In this document: positions 9,171-17,590 of the stretch, in pieces
Layout of the letters: the number at the start of each line of letters is the position of its first letter
How positions within the stretch are numbered: position 1 is the first letter of the stretch
DNA from: an uncultured Selenomonadales bacterium
Lineage (GTDB): Bacteria; Bacillota; Negativicutes; Selenomonadales; Selenomonadaceae
Direction: 5' to 3'
Length of the DNA: 64,000 bases
NCBI GenBank assembly: GCA_946183785.1
Contig: CAMHCS010000004.1
Coordinates: forward strand, 1 to 64,000
Program-made: the position numbers and the translations under genes
Notes under the pieces: model-generated
Told to the model about the DNA's origin: nothing
Databases searched by the model: none
Seen by the model: the letters and a program-made list of their open reading frames with translations, nothing else

Positions 9171-9593
9171 ATGCTTGACCAGATTATGCGTTCGCCGACG
9201 TTTGACTATGCGGAGCGCGGCCTTTCGGCGGCGAATCTCAGGCATGAGGTTATCGCGGACAATCTCGCGAATATCAATACGCCAAACTTCAAGCGGAGCG
9301 AGGTCGTCTTCGAGGAGCTCCTGGCAAAGGAGCTGTACGGCGACGACGATAAGGGCAAGCTTCAGCTTGTCCGTACGCACGACAAGCATCTGCCCTTCAA
9401 GAAGTTCGAGCGTGCGCAGGCGTATGTGGAGCGTGACGACACTACGTCGATGCGCGTGGACAACAACAACGTCGACGTCGATATGGAAATGGCGAGTCTC
9501 GCGAAGAACCAGCTATACTATAATGCGCTGGCGCGCCAGCTCAGCGGCCATATCGGAAAAATCCGCTCCGTCATGCAGGGCGGAGAGAGTTAA
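9171..9593 (+). CDS. flgB: Flagellar proximal rod protein FlgB
   Basis: Proximal rod subunit. The 140-residue product has the rod/hook N-terminal motif with IADNLANINTPNFKR and a C-terminal helix with DVDMEMASLAKNQLYYNALARQL. ATG 9171 (MLDQIMRSP) is preferred over ATG 9126 because GGGGGG (9158-9163) is 7 bases upstream and the extra 15 residues are not family-like. First gene of the long fla/che region, followed 37 bases later by flgC. Confidence 0.95.
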   Translation: MLDQIMRSPTFDYAERGLSAANLRHEVIADNLANINTPNFKRSEVVFEELLAKELYGDDDKGKLQLVRTHDKHLPFKKFERAQAYVERDDTTSMRVDNNNVDVDMEMASLAKNQLYYNALARQLSGHIGKIRSVMQGGES

Positions 9594-9630
9594 CTTTCCG
9601 TACTATTATAATAAATAGAGGTGTGTCGGT

Positions 9631-10095
9631 ATGAGCATGTTCGGGGGAATTGACACGTCGGCGTCTGGTCTTACGGCGGAGCGTCTGCGCATGGACGTGA
9701 TCTCCAATAATCTGGCCAACGCGAACACGACGCGTACGCCGGAGGGCGGCGCCTATCATCGGCGGTACGTGGTGTTTCAGCCGCGCGAGTACGACGAGCA
9801 GAAAGGCTTCGGCTTCTTCATGGCCAACGCCCTGCGGAAGAACCGTAAGAACCGCGATCGCGGCAACGGCGTCCGCGCTTTGCGCATTGAGGAAGACAGA
9901 CGGCCGGGGCCTTTGGTTTACGATCCGGGTCACCCGGACGCGAACGCCGAAGGGTATGTCGAACGTCCCAACGTCAACGCCGTCGCGGAGATGGTCGACC
10001 TGATCACGGCCTCCCGCGCCTATGAAGCGAACGTGACGGCGATCAACGCCGCCAAAGCCATGGCGACGCAGGCTCTCGACATCGGAAAGAGCTGA
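9631..10095 (+). CDS. flgC: Flagellar proximal rod protein FlgC
   Basis: Proximal rod subunit of 154 residues. It has the N-terminal flg_bb_rod motif DVISNNLANANTTRTPEGG and the C-terminal AEMVDLITASRAYEANVTA helix that forms the coiled-coil rod core. The middle carries a basic KNRKNRDRGN patch, slightly unusual. ATG 9631 follows GAGGTGTG at about 9618-9625. Confidence 0.95.
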   Translation: MSMFGGIDTSASGLTAERLRMDVISNNLANANTTRTPEGGAYHRRYVVFQPREYDEQKGFGFFMANALRKNRKNRDRGNGVRALRIEEDRRPGPLVYDPGHPDANAEGYVERPNVNAVAEMVDLITASRAYEANVTAINAAKAMATQALDIGKS

Positions 10096-10154
10096 TAGGG
10101 AGAATAAGTGAGAGAATCGCTGCGGCGATTTTATATAGATTCAGAGGTGACATT

Positions 10155-10457
10155 ATGGAAATGCAACCGTTGCAGATGACGCCGGTAAAGATGAGCGCCA
10201 CAAGCCATCTGGGGGAAACGCTCCCCGAGCCGGAGGTCAAATCCTTCAGCCAGTACATGATTGACGCGCTGAAGGAAACGAATTCCTTGCAGCACAAAGC
10301 GGACGCCATGAACGCGGCGCTCGCCGCCGGTGAAGTGGACGACATTTCGCAGGTCGTCATTGCCAGCCAAAAGGCCGAGCTTGCCCTGCAGCTTACCATG
10401 CAGGTCAGGAACAAGGCTCTTTCCGCCTATCAGGAGCTCATGCGGATGCAGGTGTAA
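10155..10457 (+). CDS. fliE: Flagellar hook-basal body adaptor FliE
   Basis: FliE joins the MS ring to the rod. The 100-residue product has FSQYMIDALKETNSLQHKAD and the conserved end VVIASQKAELALQLTMQVRN followed by KALSAYQELMRMQV. ATG 10155 is preceded by AGAGGTGA (10142-10149). Same gene order as Bacillus: flgB-flgC-fliE-fliF. Confidence 0.95.
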   Translation: MEMQPLQMTPVKMSATSHLGETLPEPEVKSFSQYMIDALKETNSLQHKADAMNAALAAGEVDDISQVVIASQKAELALQLTMQVRNKALSAYQELMRMQV

Positions 10458-10498
10458 TATTTCCTGCTTTTTCGTAATGCAGCGAAGGGATGGAAAAG

Positions 10499-12181
10499 AT
10501 GGCAGACTGGAAAGAACGGTATCTGCAGCTTTGGAATAAGACGACGAAGAAGCAGCGATATATAGCTCTCGGCGCGGTGGTGCTGCTGATTGCGGCAATC
10601 GTCGGCGCCAGCTTCCTCTATGGGCGAAAACCGGATCTCGTGCCCCTCTTCACGAACATGGAGACGAAGGACGCGGGCGACGTCGTCGCAAAGCTGAACG
10701 AGCAGAAAGTTCAATATGAGGTGCAGGAGACTGACCAGGGCGTTACGGTGCTCGTCCCGTCGAAGGACGTTCATACGGTGCGCCTCGACCTCGCCACGCA
10801 GGGACTGCCGCGCGGGCACAAGGGCTTCGAGATATTCGACGACAGCAAGCTCGGCGTTACGGAGTTCCAGAACAAGGTCAACTATCTGCAAGCCTTACAA
10901 GGCGAGCTGACGCGCACCATCGAGCAAATCGCGGCGGTGGATCGGGCGCGCGTCCACATTGTGCTCGCGGAGGACAGCCTCTATAAAAAGAACGAGAAGC
11001 CGGCCACGGCTTCGATCATGCTGAAGCTGAAACCCGATCAGACGTTGACGAAGCAGGAGATCAAGGGCATCGTCAACCTGACGGCGCACAGCATTCAGGG
11101 ACTTTTGCCGGAAAATATCACCATCGTCGACGAGCGGGGCAAGATACTGAACGACCCTGACGAGGAAGAGTACGAGGAAAAAGGCGTCAGCGCCAGAACC
11201 ATCACCCAGATGGAAATGACGCGTAAAGTCCAGCAGCGTATGCAGAAGGACGTGCAGAGCCTGCTCGATCAGGCGCTGGGCGCCGGACGCGCATTCGTAC
11301 GCGTCAACGTGGAGCTTGACTTCGACCAGAAGCAGATCGACCGGCAGACCTTTACGCCGGTGGTCGAGGATTCCGGCATCATTCGCAGCCAGCAGGACAT
11401 GAGCGAGAGCTACACCGGCACCTCGAACAATCCAGGCGGCCCTGCGGGCATTCAGGCGAACGTGCCGGGCTACGTCGCGGAGGCAGAAGTCGCCAACGCG
11501 AACTATGAAAAGAAAGAATCGACGAAAAACTACGAAATCAACGAGGAGAAGCAGAAGGTCATCGCCTCCCCCGGCTCGATCCGGCGCGTGAACATCGCCG
11601 TGCTGGTCAATGACGACATCACGCAGGCGCAGCGTGACAGCATCATGCGCGCCGTCTCGTCGTCGGTGGGGCTGAACCGTGAGCGCGGGGACACGGTTTC
11701 CGTTGAGCCGCTGCCGTTCAGCACGGAGATCGCGGATCGTTTCGCGGCTGCGGAGCAGGCGGAGATCGACAGGCAGAATCGTATCATGTATGCAACAATA
11801 GCGATTATTATCCTTATCATCGCTTCCATCATCGGCTATATCATCTGGAAGCGGCGCAAGGAACGTCTGGAGCGGGAGGCCGAGGAAGCGCGTCTCGCGG
11901 AAGAAAGGCGGCTGGCGGAATTGGCGGAGCAGGAGGAACTCGAACGTCAGAGACGGGAAGAAGAGGAAGCGGAGGCGGAACGCCTGCGTCTGGAGGAAGA
12001 AGAACAGATGGCAAGACAGGAGAGCCGGGCCGCTGCCCTCGAAGCGAACGAGATTCCTGTGGAAGAACTCACGGAAGAAGAAAAACTGCTGATCGCGCAG
12101 CGTGAAGCGATTGAAAAACTGATCAATGACAAACCGGAGGAAGTTGCCCTCCTGGTCAAGACATGGCTTGCGGAGGAGTGA
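10499..12181 (+). CDS. fliF: Flagellar MS-ring protein FliF
   Basis: Forms the membrane/supramembrane ring. The 560-residue product has a first transmembrane helix near 20-42 (IALGAVVLLIAAIVGASFLY), the secretin-like YscJ/FliF ring domains (about 45-220), and a second transmembrane helix near 426-447. A long charged C-terminal coiled coil (Glu/Arg-rich) leads into the FliG-binding tail. ATG 10499 has GAAGGG (10484-10489) 9 bases upstream, whereas ATG 10490 directly abuts it. fliG follows after 6 bases. Confidence 0.95.
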   Translation: MADWKERYLQLWNKTTKKQRYIALGAVVLLIAAIVGASFLYGRKPDLVPLFTNMETKDAGDVVAKLNEQKVQYEVQETDQGVTVLVPSKDVHTVRLDLATQGLPRGHKGFEIFDDSKLGVTEFQNKVNYLQALQGELTRTIEQIAAVDRARVHIVLAEDSLYKKNEKPATASIMLKLKPDQTLTKQEIKGIVNLTAHSIQGLLPENITIVDERGKILNDPDEEEYEEKGVSARTITQMEMTRKVQQRMQKDVQSLLDQALGAGRAFVRVNVELDFDQKQIDRQTFTPVVEDSGIIRSQQDMSESYTGTSNNPGGPAGIQANVPGYVAEAEVANANYEKKESTKNYEINEEKQKVIASPGSIRRVNIAVLVNDDITQAQRDSIMRAVSSSVGLNRERGDTVSVEPLPFSTEIADRFAAAEQAEIDRQNRIMYATIAIIILIIASIIGYIIWKRRKERLEREAEEARLAEERRLAELAEQEELERQRREEEEAEAERLRLEEEEQMARQESRAAALEANEIPVEELTEEEKLLIAQREAIEKLINDKPEEVALLVKTWLAEE

Positions 12182-12187
12182 CGGAAG

Positions 12188-13213
12188 ATGCCGGATATGT
12201 ATGACGAACCCTTAGAGGAGATGTCAAACCAGCAAAAGGCGGCAATTCTCTTCATCACTCTCGGGCCGGAACTTTCCGCGCCTGTGTTCAAGCATCTGAG
12301 CGACGACGAGATCGAGCGTATCACGTTGGAGATCGCCAGCCAGAAGCAGGTCACGCCCGCCCAGAAGGCGTATGTCATCGGCGAGTTTTATCAGCTCGCG
12401 ATGGCGAAGGACTTCCTCTCGGAAGGCGGTCTCGAGTACGCGCAGAACGTTCTCGAAAAGGCCCTTGGCTCCGAGAAGGCGGCCAGCATTTTGAGCCGCC
12501 TGACTACGAGCCTTCAGGTACGCCCCTTCGATTTTCTCAGGAAGACCGACCCGTCTCAGCTTTTGAACTTTATCCAAAACGAGCACCCGCAGACAATCGC
12601 GCTGGTCATGGCCTATCTCGACGCCGATCAGGCGGCGATGATTCTGACGGCGCTCCCGTCGGACAAGCAGGCTGACGTTGCGCGGCGCATCGCCGAGATG
12701 GACCGCACCTCGCCGGACGTCATTCGCGAGGTCGAGCGCGTTTTGGAGCGCAAGCTCTCTTCGCTTGTCACGCAGGATTTCACCACGGCGGGCGGCGTAA
12801 AGGCCATCGTCGAAATCCTGAACCGCGTCGACCGCACCTCCGAGAAAGCTATCATCGAGACCCTCGAAATCGACAACCCGGAGCTCACCGAGGAAATCAA
12901 GAAGCTCATGTTCGTCTTCGAGGATATCGTCATGATCGACGACCGCTCGATCCAGCGGATCCTGCGCGACGTCGACAACAAGGATTTGTCTCTCGCTCTG
13001 AAGGCGACGCCGAAGGAAGTCGCCGACAAGGTATTCAAGAATATGTCCAGCCGCGCTGCCGATATGCTGCGCGAGGAAATCGAGTTCATGGGACCGGTCA
13101 AGATCCGCGACGTCGAAGAAGCGCAGCAGAGAATCGTCAACGTCATCCGCAATTTGGAGGACAAGGGCGAGATCGTCGTCGCACGCGGAAAGGGAGAAGA
13201 AATGATTGTCTAA
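12188..13213 (+). CDS. fliG: Flagellar motor switch protein FliG
   Basis: C-ring protein that contacts the stator and sets the rotation direction. The 341-residue product begins with QQKAAILFITLGPELSAPVF (FliF-binding domain), has the middle-domain NEHPQTIALVMAYLDADQAA, and the charged C-terminal torque helix with DDRSIQRILRDVDNKDLSLA. It ends in the typical MGPVKIRDVEEAQQRIVNVI helix. It overlaps fliH by 8 bases. Confidence 0.97.
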   Translation: MPDMYDEPLEEMSNQQKAAILFITLGPELSAPVFKHLSDDEIERITLEIASQKQVTPAQKAYVIGEFYQLAMAKDFLSEGGLEYAQNVLEKALGSEKAASILSRLTTSLQVRPFDFLRKTDPSQLLNFIQNEHPQTIALVMAYLDADQAAMILTALPSDKQADVARRIAEMDRTSPDVIREVERVLERKLSSLVTQDFTTAGGVKAIVEILNRVDRTSEKAIIETLEIDNPELTEEIKKLMFVFEDIVMIDDRSIQRILRDVDNKDLSLALKATPKEVADKVFKNMSSRAADMLREEIEFMGPVKIRDVEEAQQRIVNVIRNLEDKGEIVVARGKGEEMIV

Positions 13214-14165
13214 GATCATTAAAGGCTCCGTTTGGGGCGATCCCGTCGTCATCGAGGCTCCGCCCCCGCCGCCTCCGCCGGAGGGAAAGGCGAACGCGAA
13301 GAAGCAGGATTCCGAGGAGGAACAGCTTTCCCCGGAAGAAACGATGGGCCTGGTAGCGGCGCTGCAGCATAAGAAAGAGACGCTGCAGGCGGAAATCGAG
13401 ACCATGCGGGAAAGCGCGATTGCGGCGATGGCCGAAGCCAAAGCGGAAGCGGAAAAAGAAATCGCCGAAGCGAAGGAAGAGACGAAAAAAGCCCGGGAGG
13501 CCATGATGGCCGAATGCGCCGCCAGGAAGAAGGAAGCGGAGCAGATGCTGTCCAAAGCGAAAACGGACAGCGCGGTTATGCGCGCCGACGCCGAGCAGGA
13601 GACGAAGGCGATTCTCGACGACGCCCGCGAGCAGGCGCGCCATATCATGGAGGACGCGCAGAAGAAAGGGCACGAGGAAGGCGTCGCCGAGGGGCGGGAG
13701 GAAGGAATCCGCCAGGTTCGCGAGGAAGAAAAGCAGGCAATCCTCGACGCGAACGCCAAAGCGGAAAAGACGCTGGCGGACGCGAAGGAAGAATGCCGCG
13801 TCTATGTGCAGAACGCGGAAAACGAGATCGCGACGCTGGCGATGGAGATCGCCGACCGTGTGTTGCCCCAGCATTTCATCGACATGCCGACGCTGATCCT
13901 GCCGCTGGTACGGACGGCGCTGCTGAAGGTCAAGGACCAGAGCGAGGTTCACGTGCGCGTCGCGCCGGAGTATTACGACCTCGTTTTGATGGGACGCTCC
14001 GAATTCCAGGGGCTTCTCGAAGGGCAGGCGCTTTTGGAGGTCCATTCCGACGACAATCTTTCCACGGGGGACGTCGTGATCGAGACGCCGAACGGCAACG
14101 TCGACGCGCGCCTCTCGACGCAGCTTGACTTGATTCGAAAATCCATACAGGACGCCATGAAATGA
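13206..14165 (+). CDS. fliH: Flagellar export ATPase regulator FliH
   Basis: FliH binds the FliI ATPase and delivers it to the export gate. The 319-residue product has a proline-rich N-terminus, a long Ala/Glu/Lys coiled coil (about 55-215), and a C-terminal globular FliH/VpsE-like domain with EIADRVLPQHFIDMPTLILP and VHVRVAPEYYDLV. The start is TTG 13206 inside the fliG end, preceded by GGGAGAAG. Stop and start overlap by 4 bases with fliI. Confidence 0.9.
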   Translation: MSKIIKGSVWGDPVVIEAPPPPPPPEGKANAKKQDSEEEQLSPEETMGLVAALQHKKETLQAEIETMRESAIAAMAEAKAEAEKEIAEAKEETKKAREAMMAECAARKKEAEQMLSKAKTDSAVMRADAEQETKAILDDAREQARHIMEDAQKKGHEEGVAEGREEGIRQVREEEKQAILDANAKAEKTLADAKEECRVYVQNAENEIATLAMEIADRVLPQHFIDMPTLILPLVRTALLKVKDQSEVHVRVAPEYYDLVLMGRSEFQGLLEGQALLEVHSDDNLSTGDVVIETPNGNVDARLSTQLDLIRKSIQDAMK

Positions 14166-15472
14166 TGGAACTGAATCTCAGGAAATTTTCCCGCGCGATT
14201 GAGGATACCGAGTCGATCAAAATGAGCGGCAAGGTTACGCAGGTCATCGGGCTTGTCATCGAGTCCAAGGGGCCGAACGTCAGCCTTGGCGAGCTTTGTT
14301 ATATCAAATCGCGCTTTTCAAACGTCGAGCCGATCCCGGCGGAGGTCGTGGGCTTCCGTGAGGGATTGGTGCTTTTGATGCCCATCGGCGAGATGCAGGG
14401 CATCGGCCCCGGCTGCGAGGTCGTCGCGGCGCAAAAGACATTGCAGGTCAAGGTCGGCATGGAGCTTTTAGGCCGCGTGCTGGACGGCCTCGGCAACCCG
14501 ATGGATGGCAAAGGGCCGATCCTTTCAAAGATTGAATATCCGCTGCATGCGGAGCCGCCCGATCCATTGCAGCGCCCGCGCATTAAGGATTCACTGTACG
14601 TCGGCGTGCGGGCCATCGACGGGCTGATTACCCTCGGCTCCGGCCAGCGTATCGGTATCATGGCGGGCAGCGGCGTCGGAAAGTCGACGCTGCTTTCGAT
14701 GATCGCCCGCAATACCGAGGCGGACATCAGCGTGATTTCCCTCGTCGGCGAGCGCGGCCGCGAGGTTCGCGACTTCATTGAGCGCGATCTCGGCGAGGAA
14801 GGCCTGAAGCGTTCCGTCGTCGTCGTTGCCACCTCGGACAAGCCGGCGCTTGTCCGTATCAAGGGCGCGATGACCGCCACGGCCATCGCCGAGTATTTCC
14901 GCGACCAGGGACGGCGCGTCGTGTTGATGATGGATTCCGTCACGCGATTCGCGATGGCCCAGCGCGAGGTCGGACTGACCATCGGCGAGCCGCCGGCGAC
15001 GCGGGGCTATACGCCGTCGGTATTCGCGCTTTTGCCGCGGCTGCTGGAGCGGGCGGGCACCAGCGCCCGCGGGTCGATCACCGGCATTTACACGGTTCTC
15101 GTGGATGGCGACGATATGAACGAGCCGATTGCCGACGCCGTGCGAAGCATTCTCGACGGGCATATCGTGCTTTCCCGCGCGATCGCCGCGCAGAACCACT
15201 TTCCCGCCATCGACATATTGGCCAGCGTCAGCCGCGTCATGACCGACGTCGTGACAAAGGAGCACCGCGAGGCCGCCCAGCATATGCGCGCGCTGATGGC
15301 GGTCTACAAGGAAGCTGAGGATTTGATCCACATCGGCGCCTACGTCAAGGGCTCCAGCAAAAAAATCGACGAGGCCATAGAAAAAATCGACGCCATCAAC
15401 GATTTCCTCTGCCAGGGCGTCTTCGACGTCACCAGCTTTGAGGACATGAGAAAGACGCTGGAAAGCATATGA
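14162..15472 (+). CDS. fliI: Flagellum-specific export ATPase FliI
   Basis: Hexameric ATPase of the flagellar type III exporter, related to F1 beta. The 436-residue product has Walker A MAGSGVGKSTLLSM (about 167-180), SLVGERGREVRDFIE, Walker B VVLMMDSVTRFAMAQREV and PPATRGYTPSVFALLPRLLE. The ATGATG start overlaps the fliH stop. Confidence 0.97.
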   Translation: MMELNLRKFSRAIEDTESIKMSGKVTQVIGLVIESKGPNVSLGELCYIKSRFSNVEPIPAEVVGFREGLVLLMPIGEMQGIGPGCEVVAAQKTLQVKVGMELLGRVLDGLGNPMDGKGPILSKIEYPLHAEPPDPLQRPRIKDSLYVGVRAIDGLITLGSGQRIGIMAGSGVGKSTLLSMIARNTEADISVISLVGERGREVRDFIERDLGEEGLKRSVVVVATSDKPALVRIKGAMTATAIAEYFRDQGRRVVLMMDSVTRFAMAQREVGLTIGEPPATRGYTPSVFALLPRLLERAGTSARGSITGIYTVLVDGDDMNEPIADAVRSILDGHIVLSRAIAAQNHFPAIDILASVSRVMTDVVTKEHREAAQHMRALMAVYKEAEDLIHIGAYVKGSSKKIDEAIEKIDAINDFLCQGVFDVTSFEDMRKTLESI

Positions 15473-15489
15473 AGTTTGATGATATTTAG

Positions 15490-15527
15490 CCCTCCCCTCC
15501 GGGGAGGGGGGGACCGCCGCAGGCGGT
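15490..15527. repeat. Double-hairpin intergenic palindromic repeat between fliI and fliJ
   Basis: Two adjacent perfect hairpins: CCCTCCCC-TCC-GGGGAGGG (15490-15508) and ACCGCC-GCA-GGCGGT (15513-15527). There is no T-run, so it is not a classical terminator. I remember very similar CCCTCCCC/ACCGCC double hairpins as dispersed repeats in other Firmicutes. It lies in the 73-base fliI-fliJ gap and would be transcribed as part of the operon mRNA. Confidence 0.8.
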
Positions 15528-15545
15528 GGGTGAGGTTTGGCGTTT

Positions 15546-16001
15546 ATGAAAAAATTCCGTTTCAAACTCGAAACGCTTCTTTCCGTCACGCGCCGCAAAA
15601 AAGAGGACGCCGAGCGCCTTTTCGCGGAGGCTACGCGAAAACTGGAGGAAGAGCGGGCAAAGCTCGCCGAATACCTGGCGGAAATGCAGCGGGTGCAGGC
15701 CGAATATGCCGAGCAGACTTCGGAGGGCAAGCGGATCAGCGTTGGCAGGCTGATGAGCTACACCAGCTATGTGAACTGGAAGCGCCAGCAGATCGAGCGG
15801 CAGCAGCAGGTTATTCTCAACGCGCAAAACGAGCGGCAGAAGCGGCTCAAGGAGCTTCTGAAGGTGATGTCGAAGCTCAAGAGCATCGAACAGCTCAAGG
15901 AAAAACGATTGCAGCAATATAAGGAAGAGGTTTTGGCCGAGGAGAGCAAGATGCTCGACGAAATCGGCCTGCAGCTTTACATGAGAAAGGCGGGCGCGTA
16001 A
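15546..16001 (+). CDS. fliJ: Flagellar export chaperone FliJ
   Basis: FliJ is the coiled-coil stalk of the export ATPase. The 151-residue product begins MKKFRFKLETLLSVTRRKKE, as in the family, and is predicted coiled coil throughout (heptad-rich Arg/Glu/Leu). ATG 15546 is chosen, although the GAGG at 15532-15535 is about 10 bases away. TTG 15537 in the same frame would add three residues. It sits between fliI and a transglycosylase gene that it overlaps by one base. Confidence 0.88.
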   Translation: MKKFRFKLETLLSVTRRKKEDAERLFAEATRKLEEERAKLAEYLAEMQRVQAEYAEQTSEGKRISVGRLMSYTSYVNWKRQQIERQQQVILNAQNERQKRLKELLKVMSKLKSIEQLKEKRLQQYKEEVLAEESKMLDEIGLQLYMRKAGA

Positions 16002-16633
16002 TGGATTTTTCTTCGATTAACGCCGTCGTAAACCGCATACAGGATATCGAATACAAGGTCGGGCTTCGTCGTTCCGGCGGCGGGGCGGCGAGCTTTCAGC
16101 AGACCCTCGCGAACGAGATGCAGGCGAGAACGCAGAAACCGGTCGGCAGGTCGAATTCGCAGGCGGCGCAGCCAATCCGCCCTTCGGAGACGGCGCAGGA
16201 CGCGGGAAAGACTTCAGAGGCGAGGGCGGCGTCCGACATTCGCGAGACGGCGTTTCCGCCGGACAGCGTCTATTTTGATACAATCCGGGAAGCCGCCGGG
16301 AAATACGGCGTCGACCCGAAGCTCGTTTCGGCGGTAGCCGAGGTCGAGTCAGGATTCGAACAGAGCGCGATATCGGCTACGGGCGCGGTCGGCGTCATGC
16401 AGCTGATGCCGGAGACGGCGGAGTCGCTGGGCGTCAATCCTTATGACGCGACGCAAAATATCAACGGCGGCGCGCAATATTTGAAAAAGATGCTCGACAC
16501 TTTCGACGGCGATCTTCGCAAGGCCGTCGCGGCATACAACGCCGGGCCGGAGGCCGTGCGCGAATACGGCGGCGTCCCGCCGTACAGCGAGACGCAGCAA
16601 TACGTCGCATCCGTTCTCGATTTGTATCGGTGA
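16001..16633 (+). CDS. Lytic transglycosylase of the flagellar operon
   Basis: A 210-residue protein with a flexible Gln/Ala/Ser-rich N-terminus (1-85) and a C-terminal SLT domain (about 90-208). The domain shows SAVAEVESGFEQSAISATG (catalytic Glu in EVESGF), GVMQLMPETAESLGVNPYD, NINGGAQYLKKMLDTF and AVAAYNAGPEAV. It probably cuts peptidoglycan locally so that the rod can pass. No clear signal peptide is seen, so export through the flagellar apparatus or FlgJ-like use is possible. Its start overlaps the fliJ stop. Confidence 0.88.
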   Translation: MDFSSINAVVNRIQDIEYKVGLRRSGGGAASFQQTLANEMQARTQKPVGRSNSQAAQPIRPSETAQDAGKTSEARAASDIRETAFPPDSVYFDTIREAAGKYGVDPKLVSAVAEVESGFEQSAISATGAVGVMQLMPETAESLGVNPYDATQNINGGAQYLKKMLDTFDGDLRKAVAAYNAGPEAVREYGGVPPYSETQQYVASVLDLYR

Positions 16634-16683
16634 ACGGCGTGCTGTTTTGAATGAATTGACGTCGCCATAAGGGTGGTGAGACG

Positions 16684-17472
16684 ATGGCAGAGAAGCCGAA
16701 GAATGAGGCGGAGACAACCGAACAGGTGGAACAGGACGGCGCGGAACTGGAACAGGAAGAGTCTGCCGCGAAAAGGGCGGCACGGCGCATCCTAAAATTT
16801 ATCGGCGTCCTGCTTGTCCTGGCGGGCATTGTTCTCGCCGGGTTCTTCGCGGGCATTTATCTCCGCGTGCTTGACGTTTACGAAGTAAATGAAAAGATCG
16901 ATCTCTACGCTTTGCCGTTTATCGGCGAAAACTTTGTGGAGCCGGCGAAAAAAGCGCCGGGTATTTTCGACGAGTACGTCTTTCAGCCGACCAAGAAATT
17001 GATCGAAGAGAAGCTTTCTTCGCCGCCGCCGGAGGAACCGCCCCCGGAGGAGGAGAAAAAGCCGGAGGACGGCAAAAAGGACGACAGGAAAGAGGAAAAG
17101 AAGGACGAAAAGAAGACTGAGCAGCCGAAGCCTGAGAAAAAAGAAGAGGAGAAGCCGGCTGTGCTGACGCAGGAGGAAATCGAGAAGAAGCAGAAAGAGG
17201 CGGAGGCCGCCGAGCGCAAGCGCGTCTCGAAGCTGGCGCGCGTCTATAATGAGATGAAGCCGGAAGCGGCCGCCGACATCATGGTCGACCTCGACGACGA
17301 GATCGCGATCGCCGTCCTGCAAAAAATGGACGAGTCTCAGGCGGCGAAAGTGCTTGCGGCTCTCGACCCGGCCCAGTCCGCCCGGCTGACACGGAGCATT
17401 TACACGGGCCAGCGTTCCAGCATGGCTTCGCCCGGCGATCAAATGCTGCCGATTCCGCCTTCGGAGGAGTAA
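16684..17472 (+). CDS. YlxF/MotE-like membrane protein with MgtE_N-like C-terminus
   Basis: A 262-residue protein: an acidic cytoplasmic N-terminus, one transmembrane helix (about 40-62, FIGVLLVLAGIVLAGFFAGI), a long Pro/Glu/Lys-rich linker (about 100-170), and a C-terminal MgtE-N-like module with RVYNEMKPEAAADIMVDLDD and AIAVLQKMDESQAAKVLAAL. The position after fliJ is that of Bacillus ylxF. MotE-like proteins help stator function, but the role here is inferred. ATG 16684 is preceded by GGTGGTGAG. Confidence 0.75.
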   Translation: MAEKPKNEAETTEQVEQDGAELEQEESAAKRAARRILKFIGVLLVLAGIVLAGFFAGIYLRVLDVYEVNEKIDLYALPFIGENFVEPAKKAPGIFDEYVFQPTKKLIEEKLSSPPPEEPPPEEEKKPEDGKKDDRKEEKKDEKKTEQPKPEKKEEEKPAVLTQEEIEKKQKEAEAAERKRVSKLARVYNEMKPEAAADIMVDLDDEIAIAVLQKMDESQAAKVLAALDPAQSARLTRSIYTGQRSSMASPGDQMLPIPPSEE

Positions 17473-17590
17473 TTTTCTTTTAACAAAAATTTAACTTAAG
17501 ATTTTTTGGCTTTTCTACGATATACAAATTGGATGGTGATTTCTTCCAAAAGAGAAATTTCCATAAAAATGGTACAGAGGAGGTGACTTG

